Assembly: GCA_026705105.1 (NCBI GenBank)
Contig: JAPPBK010000395.1
Location: forward strand, 1 to 30,733
DNA length: 30,733 nt
Reading direction: 5' to 3'
From: Chloroflexota bacterium
GTDB taxonomy: Bacteria > Chloroflexota > Dehalococcoidia > Bin125
The position numbers and the translations under genes are program-made. This document shows positions 1-6,127 of the stretch, piece by piece; the first letter of the stretch is position 1; every line of letters begins with the position of its first letter. The notes beneath the pieces were generated by a model. The model did not search any database, had not been told where the DNA came from, and saw nothing but the letters and a program-made list of their open reading frames with translations.

Positions 1-25
1 AGGGTCGGCGGACGCAAGTCACGGC

Positions 26-50
26 CGCCGGGGCCTGTCAAGCCCCGGGC
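26..50. terminator. GC-rich hairpin between convergent gene ends
   Basis: CCGGGGC (28-34) pairs with GCCCCGG (42-48) around a 7-nt loop. There is no U-tract on either strand, so an intrinsic terminator is not assured. The hairpin lies just past the stop of the leftward gene at 73-336. If the sequence is circular it would also lie just past the end of the rightward gene at 29517-30722, where a bidirectional terminator would be expected. Confidence 0.3.
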
Positions 51-72
51 TGAGGTGCGCGGCAGATACGGC

Positions 73-336
73 CTATGGTGACGCCAGGGGCTCGAGGGCG
101 ACCAGGCCCACGTCGCCGGCAGCGCCCCGGACGCGGCGGTAGCGGCGCTCGGCCCTGACCAGGCGCCGGCGGCCGTCGACGTCGTCGACCGGGAGCCGGG
201 CGTCGACGGCGTCCAGCGCCGCGGCGGCGCGGCCGTACAGCGCCGCGGCCTCGGCCCGCGTCAGCTGGTCCCGCTCGCGCTCGAGGCGCCCCAGCGCGAT
301 CGCTGCCGAGCGCAGCGTCCGCGGACCGCTCGTCAT
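73..336 (-). CDS. hypothetical 87-aa helical protein divergent from parA
   Basis: This 87-codon frame starts at ATG 336 and runs leftward. The protein is rich in Arg, Ala and Leu, with a probable helix around residues 8-47. I recognise no domain. It is divergent from the ParA gene, with 31 bp between the start codons holding a small palindrome. That arrangement fits an accessory or regulatory gene of the partition locus, but this is inference from position only. High GC favours spurious frames, so the call rests on start context and on the absence of a better frame. Confidence 0.45.
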   Translation of the reverse strand: MTSGPRTLRSAAIALGRLERERDQLTRAEAAALYGRAAAALDAVDARLPVDDVDGRRRLVRAERRYRRVRGAAGDVGLVALEPLASP

Positions 337-347
337 GCCGCCGCCGC

Positions 348-370
348 TATCATGCTAGCATCGTATCATG
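348..370. promoter_or_regulatory. candidate operator between divergent genes
   Basis: The 31-bp spacer contains the perfect palindrome ATGCTAGCAT (352-361) and a direct repeat TATCATG at 348-354 and 364-370. The second repeat includes the parA start codon. No Shine-Dalgarno sequence precedes that ATG. RHH partners of ParA proteins commonly autoregulate by binding short repeats just upstream of parA, so this is a reasonable operator candidate. Confidence 0.4.
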
Positions 371-982
371 GCTATCAAAGTTGGCCTCCTCGCCCAGAAG
401 GGCGGCGTCGGCAAATCAACTCTTGCCGTAGGCCTGGCGGTTGCCCATCAGCGGACCGGCGGCCACGCAGTCGTCATCGACCTCGACCCTCAACGGTCCG
501 CCGCGGTCTGGGGCCAGCTCCGCGGCGGCGATGCGCCACCGGTGATCGAGGGAGCGGCGCCGCAGCTCGAGCGTCAGGTTCGGGCCGCGGAACGCGATGG
601 CGCTGACCTGGTCGTCGTCGACGGGCCGCCCCGGGGCGGCGGAGGCGCGGTCGAAGCCGCTCGGCTCGCTGACCTGGTACTGATTCCCTGCCGACCGTCC
701 GCCCTCGACCTGAACGCCTTGCCGACGGCCCTGGCCGTGGCTGCGGGCACGCGGTCCGCCGTCGTCCTGAACTGCTGCCCACCGTTCGGATCGTGGACGG
801 CCGAGGCCGACGAAGCAGTCGCGGTCCTCGGGGCGGAATGCTGCCCGGTGACCCTTGGCCAGCGAATCGCTCACGCGCGCAGCTTCATGTCCGGCCGCAC
901 GGCCCAGGAGCTCGAGCGGCGCTCCGCGGCCGCGGAGGAGATCAGGCGCCTGTATCAGTGGAGCATGGAGATCTCGACATGA
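368..982 (+). CDS. parA: ParA-family partition ATPase
   Basis: This is a 204-aa deviant Walker-A (MinD/ParA/Soj) ATPase. The signature KGGVGKST lies at residues 11-18, with the signature lysine K11 and the catalytic lysine K16. The Walker A' strand VVIDLDPQ is at 35-42 and VVVDGPP (residues 82-88) is the Walker B-like strand. The length is typical of short type Ib ParA proteins that lack the N-terminal HTH. Such ATPases bind nucleoid DNA non-specifically and move plasmids or plasmid-prophages with a centromere-binding partner. The stop codon overlaps the start of the RHH gene (ATGA), as expected for a parAB-like operon. Its presence in a phage points to a lysogenic state as a low-copy plasmid. 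Confidence 0.9.
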   Translation: MAIKVGLLAQKGGVGKSTLAVGLAVAHQRTGGHAVVIDLDPQRSAAVWGQLRGGDAPPVIEGAAPQLERQVRAAERDGADLVVVDGPPRGGGGAVEAARLADLVLIPCRPSALDLNALPTALAVAAGTRSAVVLNCCPPFGSWTAEADEAVAVLGAECCPVTLGQRIAHARSFMSGRTAQELERRSAAAEEIRRLYQWSMEIST

Positions 983-1197
983 CGAATCAGAAACCGACTC
1001 TCGCTGGCGCCCTGACGCCGACCTCGGCCGCGGAAACGGCGCGGCCGCCGTCGCGCCGCAATCGCCGCGGCTGGCTCATCCACCTGGACCCCGATCGGCA
1101 CCGCCGCTTGAAGGTGGCCGCGGCGCTGAATGACTCGAGTCTCCAGGCGCTCGGCGAGGAAGCAGCCGACCTGCTGCTGGAACGCTACGGCGTCTGA
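979..1197 (+). CDS. ribbon-helix-helix ParA partner (ParB/ParG-like)
   Basis: This 72-aa protein starts with an ATG that overlaps the parA stop by 4 bp. It has a disordered basic N-terminus (about residues 1-30), then a beta strand around RGWLIHLDPD, helix 1 around DRHRRLKVAAALND and helix 2 around SLQALGEEAADLLLERYG. That is the classic Arc/MetJ/ParG ribbon-helix-helix layout. In type Ib partition systems the small RHH protein binds the centromere and stimulates the ATPase through its flexible arginine-rich N-terminus. The call is supported by fold pattern, size and operon position. Its DNA site cannot be read directly from the sequence. Its last 13 bp overlap the convergent zinc-ribbon gene. 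Confidence 0.8.
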   Translation: MTNQKPTLAGALTPTSAAETARPPSRRNRRGWLIHLDPDRHRRLKVAAALNDSSLQALGEEAADLLLERYGV

Positions 1198-1472
1198 TCC
1201 CTGACGCGCCTCGCCGCGAGCGCCTGCATCCTGGCCAGCTCCGGCACGGCGTAGAACTCCTCGACCTCCTCGCCGGTCGGCGCGCCCAGCGCCAGGTCAT
1301 CGTCGAACAGGGCGGGCTCGGCGCAGCAGAGACAGATCGTGAAGTCGCCGGGAGAGGGCTTGGGGGCGTCGCCGGTGGCGGCGTCGAGAACCTTGCCGCA
1401 GGTCGGACAGGCCGACGCCGGCAGCTGCGACGTCCTGTCGAACTTGGTCGGGACTTCGATGCCGGCGCTCAC
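1185..1472 (-). CDS. small zinc-ribbon protein
   Basis: This 95-aa protein has two CxxC knuckles, CPTCGK near residues 22-27 and CLCC near 47-50, consistent with a single zinc ribbon. An acidic C-terminal half follows. The GTG start at 1472 is preceded by GGGAGG at good spacing, and the GTGA overlaps the upstream frame's stop. It is the last gene of the leftward integrase operon. Phage zinc-ribbon proteins of this size often bind DNA or RNA polymerase, but nothing here identifies the target. Confidence 0.7.
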   Translation of the reverse strand: MSAGIEVPTKFDRTSQLPASACPTCGKVLDAATGDAPKPSPGDFTICLCCAEPALFDDDLALGAPTGEEVEEFYAVPELARMQALAARRVRDQTP

Positions 1473-1728
1473 GTGCGCGCCTCCCGGGGCTCGCGGTCAG
1501 CCCGGACCCCGATCCAGGCGCCGGCAATGGCGTGGCGCAGGAGTTCCTCGGGCGAGCACCCGACGGCTCGAGCCGCACTCCAAGCAAGGTCTCTCCGGCC
1601 GCGCGCACGATCGGGTCGCCCGTGACACCTGCAGTGTGCCGCAGCTCTTGACCTCGAGCCTCGAGGACACGTCCGCAGAGCGATCGCACCCAGCGCACCC
1701 GGGCCAGCGCGGCGATGATCAGCTCCAT
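1469..1728 (-). CDS. hypothetical protein, apparent -1 frameshift
   Basis: The ATG at 1728 opens a plausible protein (MELIIAALARVRW...) overlapping the upstream gene's end. That frame runs antisensibly through the zinc-ribbon gene. Near position 1560 coding quality appears to switch to another frame reading ...SPEELLRHAIAGAWIGVRAD... That frame stops with TGA (1469-1471), overlapping the GTG start of the zinc-ribbon gene, just as the other genes of this operon do. Joining the frames gives one protein of about 85 aa. The join needs one extra base in the GC-rich stretch around 1555-1570. No slippery heptamer is visible, so a sequencing indel or a real mutation is likelier than programmed frameshifting. 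Function unknown. Confidence 0.4.
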
Positions 1729-1964
1729 GGAAAGGCCTTCCGGAGAGCGCGAAGGGAGCCTAGCTGGTCACCGAAGATACGGAGGAGAAACGGGACATAG
1801 AGCTCGCACGGCGGCAGCATTCTGTCGTCGGCGCCGATCAGGTCGCCGGCGGCAACCGGCGGCCGCGTCCCGAGCGCCAGCAGCGCCCCGTGCTGGACGC
1901 CGAGCTCGTACTCGTGCGGGCCGTTGCCTCCCGACCAGATGATGCGTGCCCTAACGGCCGTCAC
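1719..1964 (-). CDS. hypothetical 81-aa phage protein
   Basis: I chose GTG 1964 because GTGA overlaps the upstream stop by 4 bp, the coupling used throughout this operon. A TTG at 1988 would add 8 residues. The protein has a segment around IIWSGGNGPHEYELGV and a hydrophobic patch ELYVPFLLRIFGDQL near its C-terminus. I recognise no family. Its end overlaps the start of the next gene at 1728. Confidence 0.5.
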   Translation of the reverse strand: MTAVRARIIWSGGNGPHEYELGVQHGALLALGTRPPVAAGDLIGADDRMLPPCELYVPFLLRIFGDQLGSLRALRKAFPWS

Positions 1965-2257
1965 CGCGCGAGTTCCCGCTGTATGCAATCCGTCAAAGCG
2001 GCGGCGGCGGCGGCCCGTTCGGTGGTCACGCCCAACACCTCGTCGTGCACCCAGGGATTATCGAACGATCGCTCGAGGTCGGCCACGTACGCCGCCTCCG
2101 CGGCGCAGGGACAGCATCCCGTCCTCCCGATGACGAGCTTGAATGCTGGGTCGCTGTCGGAGTCTGTGGCCGCGGCGACCACCAATAGGAGAATGATCGC
2201 TCCGCCCACCAAGATGGGCCCGTTGTCGTCGACGAATCGAAAGATCCTGCCGCTCAT
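1961..2257 (-). CDS. small single-pass membrane protein
   Basis: This 98-aa protein starts at ATG 2257, overlapping the integrase stop by 4 bp (ATGA). A hydrophobic span GPILVGGAIILLLVVAAA (residues about 13-30) follows a short charged N-terminus. The C-terminal region is soluble and contains CCPC (48-51). The topology fits an inner-membrane anchored accessory protein. Superinfection exclusion and lysis roles are possible but unsupported. Confidence 0.6.
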   Translation of the reverse strand: MSGRIFRFVDDNGPILVGGAIILLLVVAAATDSDSDPAFKLVIGRTGCCPCAAEAAYVADLERSFDNPWVHDEVLGVTTERAAAAAALTDCIQRELAR

Positions 2258-3276
2258 CGCTCCACCTCCACCGGATCGTCGTCGCTACCGTCGAGCCGCT
2301 TCTGCCAGAACCGCGCGACGGCGCCCTCGCCGGCGGCGATGCCGCGGGTGTAGCGGAGCGGCATTTCACTTGAGCGCCAGCGACCAGCCCGCATGATGTC
2401 AGTCGTGTTCGCTCCGGACTGAGACAGGGACTCCGCCATGCCGCGGCGCAGAGCGTGACACGTGATCCCCGGGAAACCGGCCTGCTCGCACCGGCGCTTG
2501 ATGTTGCGGTTCACGTATCGGGGGTGCAGCCGACTCAGGCGCACGTTGCCATGACGGTCGATCCCCCTGCAGACCGGGCCCTCGAGGACGTCGCCGGCGG
2601 CGAACCAGTCAAGCAGCCGCTGGACAGTCGGGGGCGGCACGTAAAGAACGTCGCCCTTGCCGGTCTGGTCGGTCTTCGAAGACAGCACGTGCAGACGCCC
2701 GGAGCCGTCGTCTTCGACCCGCAGGTGCTCGACGTCGACCGCGGCGAGCTCCGAGACCCGGAGCATGCAGTCAGAGCCCAGGGCGATCATGGCCGCATCA
2801 CGAAACCCCATTACTTCCTCGGCCGTCCCGGCCCTGGCGTTCGCAACGTGGGCGTCGATCTTCTGGAGAACCTTCTCGACCTGGTCGCGGCGCAGCGCGG
2901 GAGGGGGAGGCTTGCTCCTGCTGGCGTCGATCCGCTTCGCGCCGTTGAGCGTGGAGATCGTCAGGTGTCCCCCCGGATTCGGCAGCCCGGAGTTCTTGCA
3001 GGCGAAGCGGAGCGCCGCGACCGCCGTCACCAAGGTTTTGGCCCTCATGCCGGCGGCGTGGCGCTCGGCGATGTAGGCGGACAGGTGTTCGTCGGTCAGG
3101 CACTTGTCGATGTCGAGGCCGCGCGACTGGCACCAGCGATCGTAGTCCCGGATGCGACCGCGGTAAGCCTTCGAAGTGTTCCCGGCGCGGCTGGCGGCGA
3201 TCAGGCGGCCGACGCGCTGCCGGTCGTCGTCGCCGGCGACGCGGCGCTCGATCAGGTCGGCGATCGGACGTTCCAT
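2254..3276 (-). CDS. int: tyrosine recombinase / phage integrase
   Basis: This 340-aa tyrosine recombinase has a SAM-like core-binding domain at about residues 30-110 (SRAGNTSKAYRGRIRDYDRW, typical of XerC/D and phage integrases). The catalytic domain covers 125-325. Visible catalytic residues are R173 (MLRVSELA), K201 (SSKTD), H274 and R277 (HALRRG), W300 in the second His/Trp position (AGRWRS) and the nucleophile Y309 (RYTRG). The set is complete, so the enzyme is predicted active. It has no N-terminal arm-binding domain, so a simple XerC-like recombinase is as likely as a classical integrase. In a phage-plasmid it could resolve multimers instead of, or as well as, integrating. ATG 3276 overlaps the stop of the upstream gene. 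Confidence 0.9.
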   Translation of the reverse strand: MERPIADLIERRVAGDDDRQRVGRLIAASRAGNTSKAYRGRIRDYDRWCQSRGLDIDKCLTDEHLSAYIAERHAAGMRAKTLVTAVAALRFACKNSGLPNPGGHLTISTLNGAKRIDASRSKPPPPALRRDQVEKVLQKIDAHVANARAGTAEEVMGFRDAAMIALGSDCMLRVSELAAVDVEHLRVEDDGSGRLHVLSSKTDQTGKGDVLYVPPPTVQRLLDWFAAGDVLEGPVCRGIDRHGNVRLSRLHPRYVNRNIKRRCEQAGFPGITCHALRRGMAESLSQSGANTTDIMRAGRWRSSEMPLRYTRGIAAGEGAVARFWQKRLDGSDDDPVEVER

Positions 3277-3617
3277 CAGCTCGCCTCCTCCTCGAGCATG
3301 CGGCGGGCGCCGGCTTCGGCGGCGCCGCGCACCTGGTCGTAATCGAACGGCTGCACCTGGAGCGCGACCGCGGCCGCAGCCGACGCTACGCGCTTCCGGA
3401 TGTCCAGCCGGAACTCGAGCCAGTCGCTCCCGAGCGCGGCATTGACGCCCTCCTCGGCCGCGTCGACGAGCTCACGAGGAACCGCGGCGCCCGTGGCTTC
3501 CCGGACCGCTCTGCCGATCCGGAGCCGGCTCGCGAGGCGCTCGTTCGCGCGTGTGTTGGCCATGATCGACCGGCAGCGCTTCCGGATCGTCGCCGTGACC
3601 CGCGTGGCCAGGCTCAC
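3276..3617 (-). CDS. hypothetical 113-aa helical protein
   Basis: The GTG start at 3617 overlaps the upstream stop (GTGA) and the stop overlaps the integrase start. The sequence is largely helical and Arg/Ala-rich, with an N-terminal basic segment and an amphipathic middle (PRELVDAAEEGVNAALGSDW). No recognised domain. Coupling to the integrase suggests co-expression, possibly a recombination accessory factor, but this is only context. Confidence 0.55.
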   Translation of the reverse strand: MSLATRVTATIRKRCRSIMANTRANERLASRLRIGRAVREATGAAVPRELVDAAEEGVNAALGSDWLEFRLDIRKRVASAAAAVALQVQPFDYDQVRGAAEAGARRMLEEEAS

Positions 3618-3811
3618 GACGGCTCTCCCCGACGCGGCTTCGCTGGCACCTTGACCGCGTCAGGCGGCGGCTCCACGTAGGACATGCCCGGGAGCGGCGC
3701 TGGCCAATCGATCGTGATTCCTGGCCCCAGCTCGACCCGTTCGGGCTGCTCGTCGACGAGCTCGCACACCTTGTCGAGTACCTCGGCCGCGCTCGGCTTC
3801 TTGTCGGCCAT
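3614..3811 (-). CDS. hypothetical 65-aa protein
   Basis: ATG 3811 opens a short protein with an acidic helical N-terminus (AAEVLDKVCELVDEQPERVE) and a proline-rich tail. It overlaps the next gene by GTGA. A different upstream frame ends with TGA at 3811-3813, abutting this ATG as TGATG, which hints that the upstream gene once ended there (see the finding on the repeat at 3861). Function unknown. Confidence 0.5.
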   Translation of the reverse strand: MADKKPSAAEVLDKVCELVDEQPERVELGPGITIDWPAPLPGMSYVEPPPDAVKVPAKPRRGEPS

Positions 3812-3854
3812 CAGAGCACGGCCGGCTGCACCTCGACGATTCGCCGGCGCCGCA

Positions 3855-4304
3855 TCAGGCGCAATGCCGATCGACCTCGAGGTCGAAAACGACTCGACGC
3901 TGGCCCTCCTGCGCCGCGGCCGCAGCCGCGTCCTTCTCGGCCAGGCCTTCCGCGATCTCTTTGGCCCGCTGGTGATCGAGCCATGGGTTCCGCTGCCGGA
4001 TGCGCTCGAGCCACTGCTCGGCCGTGCGCCGCTTCCGGTCGCCGCCGAGATTGATGTAGCGCTCGCGGGGCGCCGTCTCGTTCAGTTCCCTTCGGAGGGC
4101 GAGGATCTCCTGGGCAATAGGCCCTAGCTGACGCCGGAGCATCTCCTCGAACTGGCGGATCAGATCGGCTCGAGCTCCCCCCATCTCCTCGGCAACCGCC
4201 TCGCGCAGGCCCAGCGGATCATCATCGACGTCCAGGCGCCGGCCGTCGATGCGATTCGGCGGCCAGGCTGACGGCTCGTCAGCCGACTGTTCATCCGTCG
4301 TCAT
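3855..4304 (-). CDS. hypothetical helical protein with repeat-derived C-terminus
   Basis: This 149-aa protein starts at ATG 4304, preceded by a GGAAGGGGG Shine-Dalgarno region. The body is alpha-helical and highly charged, with a probable coiled coil at about residues 35-85 and a basic/aromatic segment (RTAEQWLERIRQRNPWLDHQ) at about 95-120. The last 14 residues (RRVVFDLEVDRHCA) are encoded by copy 1 of the dispersed repeat. In the neighbouring frame translation would continue through the repeat to a stop overlapping the next start, so the present C-terminus may be acquired. It is the first gene of the leftward integrase operon. It might be a DNA-binding or recombination accessory protein, but I do not recognise it. 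Confidence 0.6.
   Translation of the reverse strand: MTTDEQSADEPSAWPPNRIDGRRLDVDDDPLGLREAVAEEMGGARADLIRQFEEMLRRQLGPIAQEILALRRELNETAPRERYINLGGDRKRRTAEQWLERIRQRNPWLDHQRAKEIAEGLAEKDAAAAAAQEGQRRVVFDLEVDRHCA
3861..3903 (+). repeat. dispersed palindromic repeat, copy 1
   Basis: The core is TCGACCTCGAGGTCGA at 3871-3886, a perfect 16-bp palindrome. It is preceded by GCAATGCCGA and followed by AAAACGACTCGACGCTGG. The copy encodes the C-terminus of the leftward gene here. Its left flank (GCAATGCC) is shared only with copy 3, and its right flank (CTCGACGCTGG) with copies 2 and 4. Confidence 0.9.
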
Positions 4305-4651
4305 CCCATGCCCCCTTCCAGGTGATTCAACTGCCGGTCCATGTCCGACAAGTGGAATTGTAGCACGTGCCGACAGTCGATTAGGTGACGTGCCGAAAGG
4401 TGGGCGACGTCGCCGGCGAACGCCTGGCGGCGCTAACCCAGAGACGGGGGCTGAGCGGGGAGGTCGACGCCACGGGGACTCCGCGGCTTCCGCCGCCCCC
4501 AGCAGCATCCTAGCCAGGCGTCGGCTCCGGGCGCCCCGGGCAACGGGCGTCGTCGCAGACCTCCGGAATGCCGGCGCGGACGTGGAAGTGGCATCACCGA
4601 TCGAATCGGGTGTCCGTCCGGTCCCACCGTCCTGTTGGCGCCGGTAGCGGA
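4305..4651. promoter_or_regulatory. non-coding promoter region for the leftward integrase operon
   Basis: No convincing gene lies in these 347 bp. On the minus strand TACAAT (plus-strand 4357-4362) is a good -10-like hexamer about 53-58 bp upstream of ATG 4304, though no strong -35 sits at standard spacing. CCGACA occurs at 4345-4350 and 4370-4375, flanking this -10, and could be an operator pair. A further near-repeat, CACGTGCCGACA versus GACGTGCCGAAA, lies at about 4364-4400. The rest is GC-rich with nothing recognisable. Confidence 0.4.
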
Positions 4652-4903
4652 TCATGGCGCCGGCGACGTGGCCGCCAGGCCAAGCAGCTTCCGCGCCGTC
4701 TCGACCCGGTGCTCCTGGCCAGGCCGGACCGGGAAGTCCGCCATCGCCCGACCGATCTCCGAAAGCGTCAGCTTCGACCAGGTGACCAGCACGCGCTCGG
4801 CACCGTCCTCGATGACGGCGCTCGAGTCATGGGCGAGCACGGCCGCGGCGACGGCGACGGCCGCGGGGCCCATGCCGGGAGAACCGGTTGTCCGCAGCGT
4901 CAT
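4652..4903 (-). CDS. hypothetical 83-aa protein
   Basis: ATG 4903 follows a purine-rich AGGGTCAGGGG stretch. The N-terminus has a moderately hydrophobic Ala/Val segment (AAVAVAAAVLAH). The C-terminal half has two likely helices (TLSEIGRAMADFPV and HRVETARKLLGLA). No family recognised. It stands alone, not overlapping a neighbour, between the regulatory stretch at 4305-4651 and repeat copy 2. Confidence 0.45.
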   Translation of the reverse strand: MTLRTTGSPGMGPAAVAVAAAVLAHDSSAVIEDGAERVLVTWSKLTLSEIGRAMADFPVRPGQEHRVETARKLLGLAATSPAP

Positions 4904-5203
4904 GCCCCTGACCCTACCGCGCCAGGGCTTGAGCGGTCGACCTTCGGAGGGAGGGGAGCGCGCAGCCTCTCCCCGGCGCCGGCGGCGTCAGGCCGGCTCC
5001 AGAGGCTGCAAACGCCTACGACCTTCGTCGGTCGGTCGCCGTCGCGCCGGATTCGTCCCGACCTGGTCGGCGGCTGGCCGGCCGCGGGGCTCGATCCCCG
5101 CCCAGCGATCGCACCCTGACGGACGATCCCGGCTTCCGCGTTCCGGCCGCGGCGCCCAGCGTCGAGTCGTTTTCGACCTCGAGGTCGATCGGCTGTCGCC
5201 GGT
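4904..5203. other. non-coding stretch containing repeat copy 2
   Basis: I find no supportable gene in these 300 bp. Frames that remain open on either strand are Arg/Pro-rich and look like GC-driven shadows. The stretch holds repeat copy 2 immediately past the stop of the leftward operon that ends at 5204. Confidence 0.4.
5154..5193 (-). repeat. dispersed palindromic repeat, copy 2
   Basis: The core palindrome is at 5173-5188, read on the minus strand relative to copy 1. It shares GCCGA on the left, AAAACGACTCGACGCTGG on the right, and with copy 4 also the following GC. It lies 11-50 bp beyond the stop of the small membrane gene, and forms an inverted pair with copy 1 about 1.3 kb away. Confidence 0.9.
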
Positions 5204-5356
5204 TCAGCGGTAACCGTCTCGGCTGCGGCCTAGACGGCCCAGCACCCGCCAGGCGCCGACGGGCGCCATAGCTGCGATCGCGGCACCCGACAGCATCATG
5301 ACCACGTGGAGCAGGTCCTCGACGAAAACGAGAACGGGCAGCACGACGTCGCTCAC
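5204..5356 (-). CDS. 50-aa membrane protein, possible holin-like
   Basis: GTG 5356 overlaps the upstream stop as GTGA. Residues 3-37 are largely hydrophobic (VVLPVLVFVEDLLHVVMMLSG, then AAIAAMAPVGAW), enough for one long or two short membrane spans broken by E11/D12. The tail is Arg-rich (RVLGRLGRSRDGYR). Size, hydrophobicity and a basic C-terminus are compatible with a small holin. No endolysin is adjacent, so a lysis role is a guess. Confidence 0.55.
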   Translation of the reverse strand: MSDVVLPVLVFVEDLLHVVMMLSGAAIAAMAPVGAWRVLGRLGRSRDGYR

Positions 5357-5586
5357 GGCGCCTCCAGCGGCCGGCCATGCACCCGGAGCGTGACGGACGT
5401 GCCGTCCGCCAGCTTGATCCAGGCCTCCCGGGCGCCTTCCACCAGGCCGATCAGCTCGAGCTTGCCGGCGACCAGGTTGCGCGGATTGATCAAGCCGGAC
5501 TCGTTGCCGTCGGTGTCCGTCAACCGGACGCGGTCGGCGTGAAGGCACGCGGCCAGGGCCACGGCTTCGGCGTCGGTGAGCCGCAT
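5353..5586 (-). CDS. hypothetical 77-aa protein
   Basis: The start ATG 5586 overlaps the upstream stop as TGATG, and the end overlaps the next start as GTGA. It begins with a helix (DAEAVALAACLHADRV), followed by predicted beta strands (KLELIGLVEG, AWIKLADGTSVTLRVHG). It resembles a small all-beta or SH3-like fold in its second half. I recognise no family. It belongs to the tightly coupled envelope block. Confidence 0.55.
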   Translation of the reverse strand: MRLTDAEAVALAACLHADRVRLTDTDGNESGLINPRNLVAGKLELIGLVEGAREAWIKLADGTSVTLRVHGRPLEAP

Positions 5587-6107
5587 CAGAACCGGGCGCC
5601 GATCCAGACGCGCACGGCGTCGTCCTTGCCGAATGTGCGCTGTCCGATCGTGACGACGTCGTCGGCCGCCAGGTGGTAGCTGATGCCGGCGACGAGCGCG
5701 TCCTTGGCCAGCGTGAGCTCGGCGCCCGGCGCGAACGTGGCGTCGCCGCCGTTGACGCCCACGTGGTACTCGGCCACGGCCGCGACGTCGAGCGTGTAGC
5801 CGTCGCGCTCCGTCTGGTAGCCGAGCGTGACCTTGGCCGACTGGACGTCCTCGAGGGCGAGTTCCGCGGCAGCCGCGGTGAGGTCGGCGACCGTGCAGTC
5901 GTCGGGGCATTCAAGGTCGACGTTCGCGCCGTCCTGGACCGTGAAGTGGCCGCCCAGCGTGAGCCCCGAGGGCCAGGTCCAAGTGCGGCCGATCGAGGCC
6001 TGTAGATCGTGGCTGGCGCGCACGTGAGTTTCGGCATCCTGAGCTGCCGCGGTGCCGGTAACGGCCGGCGCCAGCAAAGCTATCGCGAAGGTGATTGCTT
6101 GCTTCAT
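5586..6107 (-). CDS. secreted protein with outer-membrane beta-barrel character
   Basis: This 173-aa protein has a clear Sec signal peptide (MKQAITFAIALLAPAVTGTAAAQ, cleavage probably near residues 22-23). The mature part is a series of alternating polar/hydrophobic strands (HFTVQDGANVDL, AKVTLGYQTERDGYTLDVAA, GAELTLAKDALVAGISYHL). It ends in aromatic Phe (VRVWIGARF), the usual terminal signature of Gram-negative outer-membrane barrels. A CPDDC motif lies near residues 69-73. A phage-encoded outer-membrane protein could alter the host surface (superinfection exclusion, receptor masking). It follows the aerolysin-like lipoprotein gene with a 20-bp gap and has a GGGAG Shine-Dalgarno. Confidence 0.7.
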   Translation of the reverse strand: MKQAITFAIALLAPAVTGTAAAQDAETHVRASHDLQASIGRTWTWPSGLTLGGHFTVQDGANVDLECPDDCTVADLTAAAAELALEDVQSAKVTLGYQTERDGYTLDVAAVAEYHVGVNGGDATFAPGAELTLAKDALVAGISYHLAADDVVTIGQRTFGKDDAVRVWIGARF

Positions 6108-6127
6108 GTATCAGTACTCCCGGACCT

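Noticed and set aside
2455..3342. Rightward frame opposite the integrase
   Set aside because: The integrase on the other strand has all catalytic residues. This frame lacks domains and is a GC shadow.
3861..5193. Repeats as hix/gix-type invertase crossover sites
   Set aside because: No serine recombinase is encoded and the core lacks the usual imperfect 26-bp form with an AA centre. Inversion by the tyrosine recombinase is kept only as a hypothesis.
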